From NCBI GenBank assembly GCA_024636875.1, contig JAGXGJ010000168.1, positions 1-40,957 of the forward strand: 40,957 bases of DNA, given 5' to 3'. Numbering within the stretch: the first letter of the stretch is position 1; every line of letters begins with the position of its first letter. The position numbers and the translations under genes were made by a program. The notes under the pieces were generated by a model that was not told the origin of the DNA, searched no databases, and was given only the letters and a program-made list of their open reading frames with translations. This document shows, piece by piece, positions 9,231 to 17,551 of the stretch. The DNA is from Methylococcaceae bacterium. Lineage in GTDB: Bacteria > Pseudomonadota > Gammaproteobacteria > Methylococcales > Methylomonadaceae.

Positions 9231-11423
9231 TTAATATTCCCGCGACTCTTTGTTCAACTGGGCAGCCAGGCGCTGATCAACATGTTCAATTTTTACGGCT
9301 GATTGTTTAAAGGCAGGCTGTCTGGAATGCGGGTCCAACAAACCGAGGGTAAGGCGATTGACGCAATCAAAAAAATGAAACGGAATAAAAACCATGTTTC
9401 TGGGTACACGCTGCGTCAGCATGGCCATGACTACCGCATCGCCTCGCCGGGATAGGACCCGCACATAAGTTTGATGCAGAATACCCAGCTCTGCGGCGGC
9501 ATCTGGATTCATCTCCATAAAGGGAATTGGACTGAACTTGTTGTTGTTGCCTATCTTTCCGGTTTTTGTCCGGGTATGCCAATGTTCGACCAGACGGCCG
9601 GAATTCAGCCAGAACGGGAATTGCTCATCCGGCACTTCGTTATTGTTGATAAAAGGCAAGGGAATCAACCGGGCTCTGCCGTCCTTGAACCGGAATGCTG
9701 CGGGCTTTGTATACAAACGCTGATCACCATTGGCGTCCTGCTTTGCCTGTGCTTCAGTATAAGGCCATTGAATACCCCGTTTTTGTTCGATCAGGGCATG
9801 CGTCATGCCTGAAATATCACAGAGTCGTCCTTTGGAAAGTGTCTTCATTTCTTCAAACACCTGTTCGGGCTGTTCGGGAAACCTGATTTTTTGGCCTTGC
9901 TCAAAGCGTTTGGCCAGCCCGTTAAAAATCTGCATATCCGATTTGGAATCGGCATAAGGTTGCCGTACCTGGCGAGTCAGATTGACGCGCCGCTCGGTAT
10001 TGGTAAAAACACCTTCTTTTTCGGCCCAGGTTGCCCCCGGCAAATAGATATGCGCGTATTGCGTGGTTTCCACATCGACATAGGAATCCTGCACCACCAG
10101 ACATTCCAGTTTTTCCAGCGTCTTGCGAATACGCGCCGTATTCGCCATCGAGGTCATCGGGTTGGTAGCAACCAGCCATAAGCCTTTAATTTCGCCCGTT
10201 TCTATTGCAGGGAAAATATCCGTTTCGGTCAAACCGCGTTGCTTCGGGAAAAATTCGGGATCGATGCCCCAGAATTGAGCGATTTCCTCACGATCTTCCG
10301 CTTTTTCCAGCTGTCTATAGCCCGGCAATCCCGAGCAGGAAGACCATTCCCGCGTACCCATGGCATTACATTGGCCGGTAATCGACAAGCTGGTGCCGCC
10401 GGGTTTGCCGATATTGCCGGTAACAAGATTCAGGTTATTAATGCCGACTACGCCGTCGGAACCGTGGGTGCTCTGGTTAATGCCCATCGTCCAGATGCTC
10501 ATCGCTTTGCCGGCCTTGGCATAAAGGCGGGCTACGGTACGAATAGTATCTTCATCAATGCCGCAAATTTTGGCGGCAGAGCAGGGATCATAGTTTTGAA
10601 CTTCTTTGGCCAATTCGTCAAAACCGCTGGTGTTGGCGTTGATATAGTCACGATCTTCCAGCCCTTCATTCAGAATCACATGAATCAGGGCATTTTGTAG
10701 TACGACATCGGTGCCAGGAGTGATGGCTAAATGAATATCGGCAGTCTGCGCAAAGATAGTGACGCGTGGATCAACCACAATCAACGGAAACCGCCGCTTT
10801 TCCAGCGCATCTTTTAAACGCCAGTAGATAATGGGGTGCTGTTCGGGTAGATTAGAGCCCCAGGCGATAAGGCAATCGGTATGCTCAAAATCTTCATAGC
10901 AGCCGGGCGGCCCGTCCGAGCCGAAAGAGCGTTTATAACCCGATACGGCTGAAGCCATACAAAGCGTGGTATTGCCGTCGTAGTTATTGGTACCGATCAC
11001 GCCCCGAACCAGTTTACCCAGGGTATAGAATTCTTCGGTAAATATTTGCCCCGTCGAAACGATGGCAAACGAATCCCGCCCGTAGGTAGCCTGAATACGC
11101 TTGATTTCAGCCGCCATTTTATCCAGGGCCTTATCCCAGTCTGACGTCTGGTAAGGGTCTTGGATTTTGTCGCGCACCAGCGGCGTTTTACCACGTCCGG
11201 CCGCTTCAAAAACCTCATATTCAAAAATTCCTTTCAGACAAAGTTTACCGCGATTCACATCAGCCCCGCCGGCGCCGCGGGAAGTAACGGGTTGCCCTTC
11301 GGCGTTAGTGCCGATTTCAATAGAACAACCGGTTGAACAATAGCCGCAGGTCGAATAAGTCCATTTAACAACGCCTTTGTCAGCCATTTTGATTGGATTT
11401 TTTTTGTTACGTCCAAATAGCAT
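9231..11423 (-). CDS. nasA: Assimilatory nitrate reductase catalytic subunit (molybdopterin, 4Fe-4S)
   Basis: This reduces nitrate to nitrite in the cytoplasm with bis-MGD molybdenum. The N-terminal cluster motif has Cys at 26, 29, 33 and 62 (CGYCSTGC and GKLCLKG). The molybdopterin segments NNYDGNTTLCMASAV, DCLIAWGSNLPEQHP and GINQSTHGSDG follow, then a C-terminal dinucleotide-binding domain with GRLVEHWHTRTKTG. At 730 aa it is close to the short NarB/NasA type, and it lacks the C-terminal 2Fe-2S domain of enterobacterial NasA. The open frame starts at 11423; ATG 11387 (MADKGVVK) is an alternative, and neither has a strong ribosome binding site. Neighbours nirBD upstream, mobA further upstream and the ferredoxin-DmsC fusion downstream support assimilation rather than respiration. 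Confidence 0.92.
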   Translation of the reverse strand: MLFGRNKKNPIKMADKGVVKWTYSTCGYCSTGCSIEIGTNAEGQPVTSRGAGGADVNRGKLCLKGIFEYEVFEAAGRGKTPLVRDKIQDPYQTSDWDKALDKMAAEIKRIQATYGRDSFAIVSTGQIFTEEFYTLGKLVRGVIGTNNYDGNTTLCMASAVSGYKRSFGSDGPPGCYEDFEHTDCLIAWGSNLPEQHPIIYWRLKDALEKRRFPLIVVDPRVTIFAQTADIHLAITPGTDVVLQNALIHVILNEGLEDRDYINANTSGFDELAKEVQNYDPCSAAKICGIDEDTIRTVARLYAKAGKAMSIWTMGINQSTHGSDGVVGINNLNLVTGNIGKPGGTSLSITGQCNAMGTREWSSCSGLPGYRQLEKAEDREEIAQFWGIDPEFFPKQRGLTETDIFPAIETGEIKGLWLVATNPMTSMANTARIRKTLEKLECLVVQDSYVDVETTQYAHIYLPGATWAEKEGVFTNTERRVNLTRQVRQPYADSKSDMQIFNGLAKRFEQGQKIRFPEQPEQVFEEMKTLSKGRLCDISGMTHALIEQKRGIQWPYTEAQAKQDANGDQRLYTKPAAFRFKDGRARLIPLPFINNNEVPDEQFPFWLNSGRLVEHWHTRTKTGKIGNNNKFSPIPFMEMNPDAAAELGILHQTYVRVLSRRGDAVVMAMLTQRVPRNMVFIPFHFFDCVNRLTLGLLDPHSRQPAFKQSAVKIEHVDQRLAAQLNKESREY

Positions 11424-11432
11424 ACAATGTCA

Positions 11433-11630
11433 CTAGTTATGATTACTTTTAAAGGATGCCTGCTTAACCACGCCTTTGCCAATAGGACAGGTCGTGTTGT
11501 CAGCACGATATAAATGCAAATTTATCATACCGGTATCACTTTCCGGCAGGGCAGGATGGGTAGAGCAACGGGAAATCCATCGCATCAGGGATTGTTTTGA
11601 TGATTTTCGGCTATCGCCTCTATCCATCAT
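11433..11630 (-). CDS. Small uncharacterised protein in the nitrate assimilation operon
   Basis: This is a 65-residue protein I do not recognise. It is probably real because AGGAGAG lies five bases before its ATG, the strongest ribosome binding site in the operon. It starts 18 bases after the PhzF-family gene and ends nine bases before nasA. The sequence is basic, with two central Cys (SRCSTHP, TTCPIGKG) and no membrane span. It could be a small accessory or assembly factor for the reductase. The alternative is that it is a translated leader that regulates nasA translation. Confidence 0.55.
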   Translation of the reverse strand: MMDRGDSRKSSKQSLMRWISRCSTHPALPESDTGMINLHLYRADNTTCPIGKGVVKQASFKSNHN

Positions 11631-11648
11631 AGTAACTCTCCTGGCAGA

Positions 11649-12569
11649 TTAATCAGGTAAGTCAACCGTGCCTTGGGCAAACATGACCGCTTCACCGCCT
11701 ACCCGTAGCGTTAACTGCTCCTTACCCTTATGATCCATTTCCAGGTTCAACACACTTCGTTTCGAGTGTGCATCGCCTCGGTCGACGGCAAAGGTATGTG
11801 TGCCTTTTTGGGTATGCTCAAATGAACACAGGTACGATGCAAAGGCCGGCATTGCGCTACCTATGGGTGGATCTTCATGAATACCTATTCGGGGGCCAAG
11901 TAGCCGAGCATTAAAGTTCGAATCCACAAAGGGCGTTTTCGGAGCAAACAGTAAAATTTCCTGTGCCGCTGTTTGCGGTGCGATGGATTGACTCCAGGCA
12001 GGATAATTGAATTTGGCTTTTCTAACTGTTTCATAACTCCAGACCGGCACGATCAGATAGGGAACTCCGCAGGACACCAGGCGGGGTGAGTATTTCTTGT
12101 GATCGAGTTCTGATTGCTGAATGGTTAAAAAGCTCGCCAGTTCTTCATCGGTGGGTGCAAACCGGTCAACGATGGATGAAACTTTACGGCTAAACTGAAC
12201 AAAAACGGGTTTTCCCTGGTTTGCAGTAATATTGACATTAATCGGCCCTACGTTCTGTTCAAATATCACAGGCGTAATTGCTTCTGTTAAAACAATATCA
12301 CCACAGCTGCCCAGTACAAACGCGGTCGCTATAATGGGATGTCCAGCAAAATCTATTTCACCCAATGGTGTAAAAATACGCATCCTTCGCGTTGTACTAT
12401 CACTTTCAGGGTGAAAAACAAAGACCGTTTCAGTTAAATTTAACTCTCTGGCAAGTAGCCGCATGTATTCAGTGCTCAAACCGTCGGCATTTGGAAAAAC
12501 CGTAATCTGGGCGCCATTGAAAAGCTGCCTGGTGAAAACGTCAGCAATATAATAGTTATATTTCATCAT
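11649..12569 (-). CDS. PhzF-family isomerase/epimerase-like protein
   Basis: This is a 306-aa protein with the two-lobed PhzF/diaminopimelate-epimerase-like fold. The N-terminal block YIADVFTRQLFNGAQITVF matches the family start, although the usual GNP is GAQ here. The motif LNLTETVFV at about 44-52 carries the catalytic Glu seen in PhzF. FTPLGEIDFAGHPIIATAFV matches the conserved GHPTxGTA-like block, and GPRIGIHEDPPIGSA the second lobe. The gene overlaps the end of nirD by 14 bases with GGAGCAGG directly before its ATG, so it is co-translated with nirD. PhzF homologues act on varied small molecules, and the substrate is not predictable. Its place between nirD and nasA is unusual, and no phenazine genes are present. 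Confidence 0.88.
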   Translation of the reverse strand: MMKYNYYIADVFTRQLFNGAQITVFPNADGLSTEYMRLLARELNLTETVFVFHPESDSTTRRMRIFTPLGEIDFAGHPIIATAFVLGSCGDIVLTEAITPVIFEQNVGPINVNITANQGKPVFVQFSRKVSSIVDRFAPTDEELASFLTIQQSELDHKKYSPRLVSCGVPYLIVPVWSYETVRKAKFNYPAWSQSIAPQTAAQEILLFAPKTPFVDSNFNARLLGPRIGIHEDPPIGSAMPAFASYLCSFEHTQKGTHTFAVDRGDAHSKRSVLNLEMDHKGKEQLTLRVGGEAVMFAQGTVDLPD

Positions 12570-12903
12570 CCTGCTCCGTAATGCTGACTTGAACGCTGCC
12601 GTTTTCTATACGAATGGCATAAGCGGGTATTTTTACCGTTTCATCTTCAAGACAGACACCCGTTTGCAGATTGAAATGCTGTTTATATAAAGGCGAAGCG
12701 ACTACCGGTTGACCCTTAATGTCACCGATCAAGCCGCGTGATAAGACATTGGCGTTACCAAAAGGATCGTAATTGTCAAGCGCATAAACAACAGACTCCC
12801 TGGGCATATAAAAGATGGCCACCTGGTGACCTTCAACCAGGGCGCAAACCCCGGAATCAGGCTGTAAATCATCAACACTGCAAACATCTATCCATTGCGT
12901 CAT
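12556..12903 (-). CDS. nirD: Nitrite reductase small subunit NirD
   Basis: This 115-aa protein has the Rieske-like fold used by NirD. The segment GDIKGQPVVASPLYKQHFNLQTGVC shows the family pattern without the Cys-His pairs that bind a 2Fe-2S cluster in true Rieske proteins. That is normal for NirD, which has a structural rather than redox role in the NADH-dependent nitrite reductase. It follows nirB directly (stop and start abut) and overlaps the PhzF-family gene by 14 bases. Confidence 0.92.
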   Translation of the reverse strand: MTQWIDVCSVDDLQPDSGVCALVEGHQVAIFYMPRESVVYALDNYDPFGNANVLSRGLIGDIKGQPVVASPLYKQHFNLQTGVCLEDETVKIPAYAIRIENGSVQVSITEQDDEI

Positions 12904-15441
12904 TTACGCTACCTCGACCATTTTGAAATGCCTGCGTTCTTCTTCATCAGCGGGACGGATTTGTCCACGTTCTTCGACAAACACCACATTATCATCCGGT
13001 TGGTCACTGTTAATGAAATGGCGGAAGCGTTTGAGTTTCGATTCATCTTCAATAGTGGTTTTCCATTCACAGTGATAGGTGTCAATGACATGCTGCATTT
13101 GCTGCTCCAGCTGCTCACACAACCCAAGTTTGTCATCAATGATTACCGACTTCAGATAATCCAGACCGCCTTCCATGTTTTCCATCCAGACTGCAGTACG
13201 TTGCAGACGATCGGCAGTGCGCACATAAAAACTCAAAAAACGGTCGATATATTTGATCAGGGTTTCTTTATCCAGGCTGGTGGCGAATAAATCCGCATGT
13301 CGTGGTTTCATGCCGCCATTGCCGCAGACATACAAATTCCAGCCGGTTTCAGTTGCTATTACACCGACATCTTTACCCTGCGCTTCAGCGCATTCACGCG
13401 TACAGCCGGAAACAGCGAATTTTATCTTGTGCGGTGAACGCAAGCCTTTGTAACGATTTTCCAGTTCCACGGCCAGGCCGACGCTGTCATCGATACCATA
13501 GCGGCACCAGGTGCTGCCGACGCAGGATTTAACCGTACGTAATGATTTACCGTAGGCGTGGCCGGATTCAAAGCCGGCATCGATGAGTTCTTTCCAGATA
13601 TGCGGCAATTGATCTACTCTGGCGCCAAATAAATCCACCCGCTGACCGCCGGTAATCTTCGTATAAAGCTTATATTTCTTGCCTACCTGGCCCAGAGCAA
13701 TCAGCATGTCGGGGCTAACTTCACCGCCTGTGATACGCGGAACGATTGAATAGGTGCCGTCTTTCTGCATATTGGCTAAAAATGTATCATTGGTGTCCTG
13801 AAGGCCTAAATGTTCTGTTTTCAGAATATAGTCATTCCAGTAGGAGGCCAGTATTGAACCGACTGCAGGTTTACAAATCTCACAACCTCTGCCTCTACCA
13901 TGTTTTTCCAGTAAGGTATCAAAGGTTCTGATCTCTTCTACCATAATCAGATTGTACAAATCCTGCCGGGTATAGGGAAAATGCTCACAAATGTCGGTAT
14001 TCACTTCAAAGCCATGTTTTGCCAGCTCCGAGTTCATGACTGATTTTAATAAGGGCGCACAGCCGCCACAGCCTGTTGATGCCTTGGTTTCCTCTTTTAA
14101 TGCGCCGATAGTGACGCAACCTGCTTCAATAGCCTGGCAAACAGCACCTTTAGTAACATCAAAACAAGAACAGATTTGGGCCGACATCGGCAAAGCATCC
14201 GGACCCAAACCGACCGATTCATCGGAACGGGCCGGTAAAATCAGGGCATCCGGATTTTCCGGCAGTTCAATGCCGTTTAAGCAGTATTGCAATAGGGTGC
14301 CATAACCGGACGCTTCACCCACTAATACGGCGCCCAGCAATTGTTTTTTATCCTGACTGACAACCAGACGTTTATACACTTCGCTGGCGCCATTTTGATA
14401 GGTATAAACCAATGCGCCCTGCGTTTTGGCATGAGCATCACCGATGCTGGCGACATCAACACCCATCAGTTTCAGTTTTGTGCTCATATCCGCGCCGGTA
14501 AAGCTGGCTACATTGCCCGCCAGATCAGCGACAACAGTACGAGCCATCGCATAACCCGGGGCGACCAGCCCATAGATCATGCCATTCCAGAGTGCACATT
14601 CACCGATAGCATAAATATCAGGATCCGAGGTAAGACATTGATTGTTGATGACTATGCCGCCGCGCGGCCCTACTTCCAGGGCGCAATCACGGGCAATATC
14701 ATCACGCGGACGAATGCCAGCCGAGAACAATATAATATCGGTTTCCAGTTCTTCACCATCAGCAAAGCACATTTTATTCGCACACTGCTCGCCGTCAGTA
14801 ATAATGCTGGTGTTTTTTCCCGTATGCACGGTTACGCCCAAATTTTCAATCTTGCGTCTTAACATGGCGCCGCCCGCTTCATCCAGTTGTACCGCCATCA
14901 AGCGCGGGGCAAACTCGACAACATGGGTTTGCAAACCCAAGTCCGTTAAAGCCTTAGCGGCTTCCAACCCTAATAACCCACCGCCGACAACAGCACCTAC
15001 TTTGCTATTTTTAGCAGCAGAAGTCATAGCTTCAAGATCCTCAATAGTGCGATAAACCAGACACTGCGGCCTGTCATGTCCCGGCACAGGCGGTACAAAG
15101 GGATAAGAACCGGTTGCTAAAACCAGTTTGTCATAACGGATAGTTACGCCTTTTTCAGAAACTACGGATTTGGAATGACGGTGGATTTTGCTGGCTTTAT
15201 CGCCGAGGTGAATAGTAATGTCATTTTGTTCAAAAAAACCGGGTTCAACCAGAGACAAATCGTCTGCTGTTTTGCCTGAGAAAAATTCGGAGAGATGTAC
15301 CCGGTCATAGGCTGCGCGGGGTTCTTCACAAAAAGTCACTATTTTATAGTTTTTGTTAATACCGCTTGCGACCAGGCTGGCCAGGAATTGCTGTCCAACC
15401 ATGCCATTACCAATGACGACTAATGTTTGTTTTGTGACCAT
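12904..15441 (-). CDS. nirB: NADH-dependent nitrite reductase large subunit NirB
   Basis: This reduces nitrite to ammonium with NADH in the cytoplasm, completing nitrate assimilation. In order it has an FAD/NAD(P)H oxidoreductase part (LVVIGNGMVGQQFLASL; LATGSYPFVPPVPG; VGGGLLGLEAAKAL), a BFD-like 2Fe-2S domain (CSCFDVTKG and STGCGGCAP), a second partial BFD-like segment (GRGCEICKP), and the sulfite/nitrite reductase half. The latter carries the siroheme and 4Fe-4S cysteines in SCVGSTWCRYG and VSGCTRECAEAQGKD. I chose ATG 15441 because GAGG precedes it by six bases; an upstream in-frame TTG (15453) would overlap that site. Length is 845 aa, as usual. Expression is expected from the sigma-54 promoter at 15485-15499. 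Confidence 0.96.
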   Translation of the reverse strand: MVTKQTLVVIGNGMVGQQFLASLVASGINKNYKIVTFCEEPRAAYDRVHLSEFFSGKTADDLSLVEPGFFEQNDITIHLGDKASKIHRHSKSVVSEKGVTIRYDKLVLATGSYPFVPPVPGHDRPQCLVYRTIEDLEAMTSAAKNSKVGAVVGGGLLGLEAAKALTDLGLQTHVVEFAPRLMAVQLDEAGGAMLRRKIENLGVTVHTGKNTSIITDGEQCANKMCFADGEELETDIILFSAGIRPRDDIARDCALEVGPRGGIVINNQCLTSDPDIYAIGECALWNGMIYGLVAPGYAMARTVVADLAGNVASFTGADMSTKLKLMGVDVASIGDAHAKTQGALVYTYQNGASEVYKRLVVSQDKKQLLGAVLVGEASGYGTLLQYCLNGIELPENPDALILPARSDESVGLGPDALPMSAQICSCFDVTKGAVCQAIEAGCVTIGALKEETKASTGCGGCAPLLKSVMNSELAKHGFEVNTDICEHFPYTRQDLYNLIMVEEIRTFDTLLEKHGRGRGCEICKPAVGSILASYWNDYILKTEHLGLQDTNDTFLANMQKDGTYSIVPRITGGEVSPDMLIALGQVGKKYKLYTKITGGQRVDLFGARVDQLPHIWKELIDAGFESGHAYGKSLRTVKSCVGSTWCRYGIDDSVGLAVELENRYKGLRSPHKIKFAVSGCTRECAEAQGKDVGVIATETGWNLYVCGNGGMKPRHADLFATSLDKETLIKYIDRFLSFYVRTADRLQRTAVWMENMEGGLDYLKSVIIDDKLGLCEQLEQQMQHVIDTYHCEWKTTIEDESKLKRFRHFINSDQPDDNVVFVEERGQIRPADEEERRHFKMVEVA

Positions 15442-15484
15442 GTCCAACCTCAATGACTACGTTAATGCTAATTGATAAATATCC

Positions 15485-15499
15485 GCAAATATCATGCCA
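15485..15499 (-). promoter_or_regulatory. Sigma-54 (RpoN) promoter of the nirB-nasA operon
   Basis: On the minus strand the site reads TGGCATGATATTTGC, with the GG and GC doublets separated by exactly ten bases as RpoN requires (consensus TGGCACG-N4-TTGC). Transcription would start near 15473, leaving a leader of about 30 bases before the nirB ATG. This is typical of nitrogen-controlled assimilation operons. Confidence 0.8.
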
Positions 15500-15571
15500 T
15501 TAATTAACCTTCTGATTTTAAGAATCTCCTCAGATTCAGGCGTTATAAAATCGGACTGATTGTGTTTAAAA

Positions 15572-15597
15572 TGGTGCGTAGATAACTATTTTGGTGC
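15572..15597. promoter_or_regulatory. Candidate activator (NtrC-like) half-sites upstream of the nirB promoter
   Basis: TGGTGC occurs at 15572-15577 and again at 15592-15597, in the same orientation and 20 bases (two helical turns) apart. TGGTGC is the right half of the classical NtrC site (TGCACC...TGGTGC). The pair lies about 75-110 bases upstream of the sigma-54 promoter, the expected distance for an enhancer site. Direct rather than inverted orientation weakens the NtrC assignment. Confidence 0.45.
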
Positions 15598-15700
15598 AAT
15601 AAAATAATCAAGTACGCAGTGTTTCGATGTTTTAGCAGTCAATAAAGTGCGTCTTCGGTAGCAATGGTTTGCATGCAGTTCAAGGACTGCAATTGGGAGA

Positions 15701-15806
15701 TATAGAGTCCGACGTTGGTAAAGCGACACAAAGTCCCCCTCTCCCTTTGGGAGAGGGTTAGGGTGAGGGTATTACAAAGGTCGCTTTACCAACTTTGGCT
15801 CCTATA
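15701..15806. repeat. MITE-like element with terminal inverted repeats
   Basis: The left end, TATAGAGTCC followed by GTTGGTAAAGCGAC, is matched in inverse orientation by the right end, GTCGCTTTACCAAC followed by GGCTCCTATA. The total is 106 bp with no coding capacity. Inside is CCCTCTCCC-TTT-GGGAGAGGG (15737-15757) followed by GTTAGGGTGAGGG, a widespread repeat unit of proteobacterial genomes. It sits between mobA and the control region of nirB, so its hairpin may also stop mobA transcription before the nirB control region. Confidence 0.7.
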
Positions 15807-15927
15807 ACTTCAGTGCGGACTAATGCCAACTGTTGCAATTGGTTTTTACAGTATGAAGAACCGGTCTCCGGCGTGCCGATTGCCGTATATTGCGTAATCA
15901 ACGGTGGGCATTTCCGGTTTATAGGCG

Positions 15928-16524
15928 CTATCCATCACCTTTGGCTTCAAGTTCAGATAAATCAGTCAGGGTATTGATGTTAATGAATATTTCCGGGTCG
16001 TTGCTGAAATCCCCTTTTACCATTTTCTGCTGTTCAAGCCAGCGGTCAACTTTACGTTGTCCACTGGCCAGGTAGTCTTGCAGGCTGTTTTTCAGCGAAG
16101 TTTTTAGCGCTAAAAAAACCGGATGCAGGCGTTCACCGTCAAAGGCGACGGCAACATCGGCATCATATTCAGCACGCGTCGATAACAATTTTTGCAAATG
16201 TTCAGCTTTGAAAAACGGCGAATCGCATGGCATCACCACCAGTATCTGCGCATCCGTATGGATCATAGCGGTTAATACGCCCGCCAAAGGACCGTCAAAA
16301 CTGCCGGTTTGATCGGCAACAACCGGCAAGCCGAATTGCTGATAGTGTTCCTGGCTGCGATTGGCATTGATGATCGACTGATCGGCAACAGAGGACAATG
16401 CAGCTATCGCATAACTGACCATCGGCCGGCCTTTATAATTGATCAGGCCTTTGTCCTGATTATTCATGCGCCGGGCCAGTCCACCCGCGAGTATAACACC
16501 TGTTACTTTTGTTTGATTGTTCAT
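15928..16524 (-). CDS. mobA: Molybdenum cofactor guanylyltransferase MobA
   Basis: MobA joins GMP to molybdopterin to make MGD, the cofactor form used by NasA. The N-terminal GTP-binding motif is TGVILAGGLARRMNNQDKG. The metal-binding motif VVMPCDSPFF and the loop SFDGPLAGVLTAM are in their usual order. Starting at ATG 16524 gives about 198 aa, normal for the family; a GTG nine bases upstream is possible but less likely. The gene is on the same strand as and just upstream of the nitrate assimilation operon, which fits its job, but the operon has its own promoter. A 21-codon frame downstream (about 15840-15910) is not counted as a gene. Confidence 0.93.
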   Translation of the reverse strand: MNNQTKVTGVILAGGLARRMNNQDKGLINYKGRPMVSYAIAALSSVADQSIINANRSQEHYQQFGLPVVADQTGSFDGPLAGVLTAMIHTDAQILVVMPCDSPFFKAEHLQKLLSTRAEYDADVAVAFDGERLHPVFLALKTSLKNSLQDYLASGQRKVDRWLEQQKMVKGDFSNDPEIFININTLTDLSELEAKGDG

Positions 16525-16709
16525 AGAGTACACTTTCGCAGCTTTAACATCATAACCTGAATGGAGTCAGCCATCCTCACGGCTCTGTTATCTTTAGCAG
16601 CCATGATTGACAATAGGTCATTAAAGCTGTTTTCAGTTAAAATAAACCTGCTTTTAAAACACCAGCTAAAACACTAGACGATTTTGCAGATACAGTTTAG
16701 AGTAACATC

Positions 16710-17072
16710 ATGACTGACTTGGCCATAAAACAAGCTACTTATCAGGACATTATTGATTTACAGGAAAATATTGTCGGCGAGATCATCAATGGCCAACTGG
16801 AAATTCATCCGCGTCCTGCGCCTAAACATGCGCTTGCAGTTGGTTCCTTAGGTGATGAATTAATCTCGCCTTTTCATAAAAGGCGGGGAGGTCCTGGCGG
16901 CTGGTGGATTATAGACGAACCTGAATGCCACCTGGGCCCTGATGTTTTAGTGCCTGATCTTGCGGGCTGGCGCAGACAAAGAATGCCCAGGCTGTATCTA
17001 TCGCTCCATTTGCCGAGCATACCTTTTCACTTTCTGATTTATGGGAATAAGAGTATTACCAATGAAAAATAA
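16710..17072 (+). pseudogene. Truncated Uma2-family (DUF820) nuclease-like protein
   Basis: The first ~92 residues follow the Uma2 family closely, with GEIINGQLEIHPRPAPKHA, GPGGWWIIDEPECHL and GPDVLVPDLAGWRRQRMP. The last motif carries the Asp of the PD-(D/E)XK-like core. After that the similarity ends. The expected ExK part (usually near residues 105-130 of a ~190-aa protein) is replaced by a short unrelated tail ending at 17072. The 3' half was therefore probably lost by deletion. GAG upstream and ATG 16710 show that the 5' end is intact. The tail overlaps the next gene. Confidence 0.75.
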
Positions 17073-17466
17073 ATATACAGCATCTATTTTAAGTCTTTTT
17101 TTAAGTGCAGCCATTGCCGGCTGCACTACGACACCAGAAAAAATGGTTGAGCAAGCACCTGCTGAGCCAACTCCGCTGGTCAACGACTACCCTACAAGGG
17201 ATCGCGTTGAATATGTTTTAAACTGCGTTGCCCAGCATGGCGGCCTCACTTATATTTCCCAATACGCTTGCGGCTGTAAAATTGATAAAATCGCTGAAAA
17301 ACTGACATTTAGTGAATATGAAGCTGCAAAAACATTTACCTATTTAAGCAAAGGGCAGACGGGGGATGCCGGAGGAGCTTTCCGTGATCCTGCACAATCC
17401 AGGGATTTAAGAACACGGCTTAAGGAAGCGGAGGCCTATGCCGAAAAAAACTGTTTTGTAAAATAG
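17062..17466 (+). CDS. Small periplasmic lipoprotein of unknown function
   Basis: Starting at ATG 17062 gives 134 residues. A basic start and hydrophobic stretch (ASILSLFLSAAIAG) end in the lipobox IAGC, so the protein should be lipidated at that Cys and anchored to a membrane. Residue +2 is Thr, which favours outer-membrane sorting. The mature part has a linker, then a helical domain with four Cys: LNCVAQHGG, YACGCKID and the C-terminal KNCFVK. The pattern CVxxHGG...CxCxID...FRDP...C looks like a conserved small family, but I cannot name its role. The nearest neighbour with a likely periplasmic role is the convergent multicopper oxidase. Confidence 0.75.
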   Translation: MKNKYTASILSLFLSAAIAGCTTTPEKMVEQAPAEPTPLVNDYPTRDRVEYVLNCVAQHGGLTYISQYACGCKIDKIAEKLTFSEYEAAKTFTYLSKGQTGDAGGAFRDPAQSRDLRTRLKEAEAYAEKNCFVK

Positions 17467-17475
17467 GAGTATGTT

Positions 17476-17537
17476 ATAGCGTTGCAGGTGTAGCTTCGAT
17501 CCCATTGCGGGGCAATTCACAGCTACAGCAGCGCTAT
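17476..17537. terminator. Long stem-loop between convergent genes
   Basis: The left arm ATAGCGTTGCAGGTGTAGCT pairs with the right arm AGCTACAGCAGCGCTAT, with a loop of about 26 bases and small mismatches. It lies exactly between the ends of the lipoprotein gene (+) and the multicopper oxidase gene (-). It is best read as a bidirectional terminator, although the T-runs are weak. It may also be a dispersed palindrome reused as a terminator. Confidence 0.55.
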
Positions 17538-17551
17538 TTAATACAACAGGT

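Noticed and set aside
10239-10700. 153-codon open frame on the + strand
   Set aside because: Antisense to the molybdopterin domain of nasA and without recognisable motifs.
14341-14862. 173-codon open frame on the + strand
   Set aside because: It is antisense to nirB, which is fully supported by its motifs; the frame is a shadow of GC-biased codon positions.
15737-15757. CCCTCTCCC/GGGAGAGGG hairpin as a simple rho-independent terminator
   Set aside because: There is no T-run, and it lies inside a larger element with terminal inverted repeats, so a repeat explains it better.
15807-15927. 21-codon frame downstream of mobA on the minus strand
   Set aside because: Too short, weak ribosome binding site and no recognisable sequence; may be a remnant.
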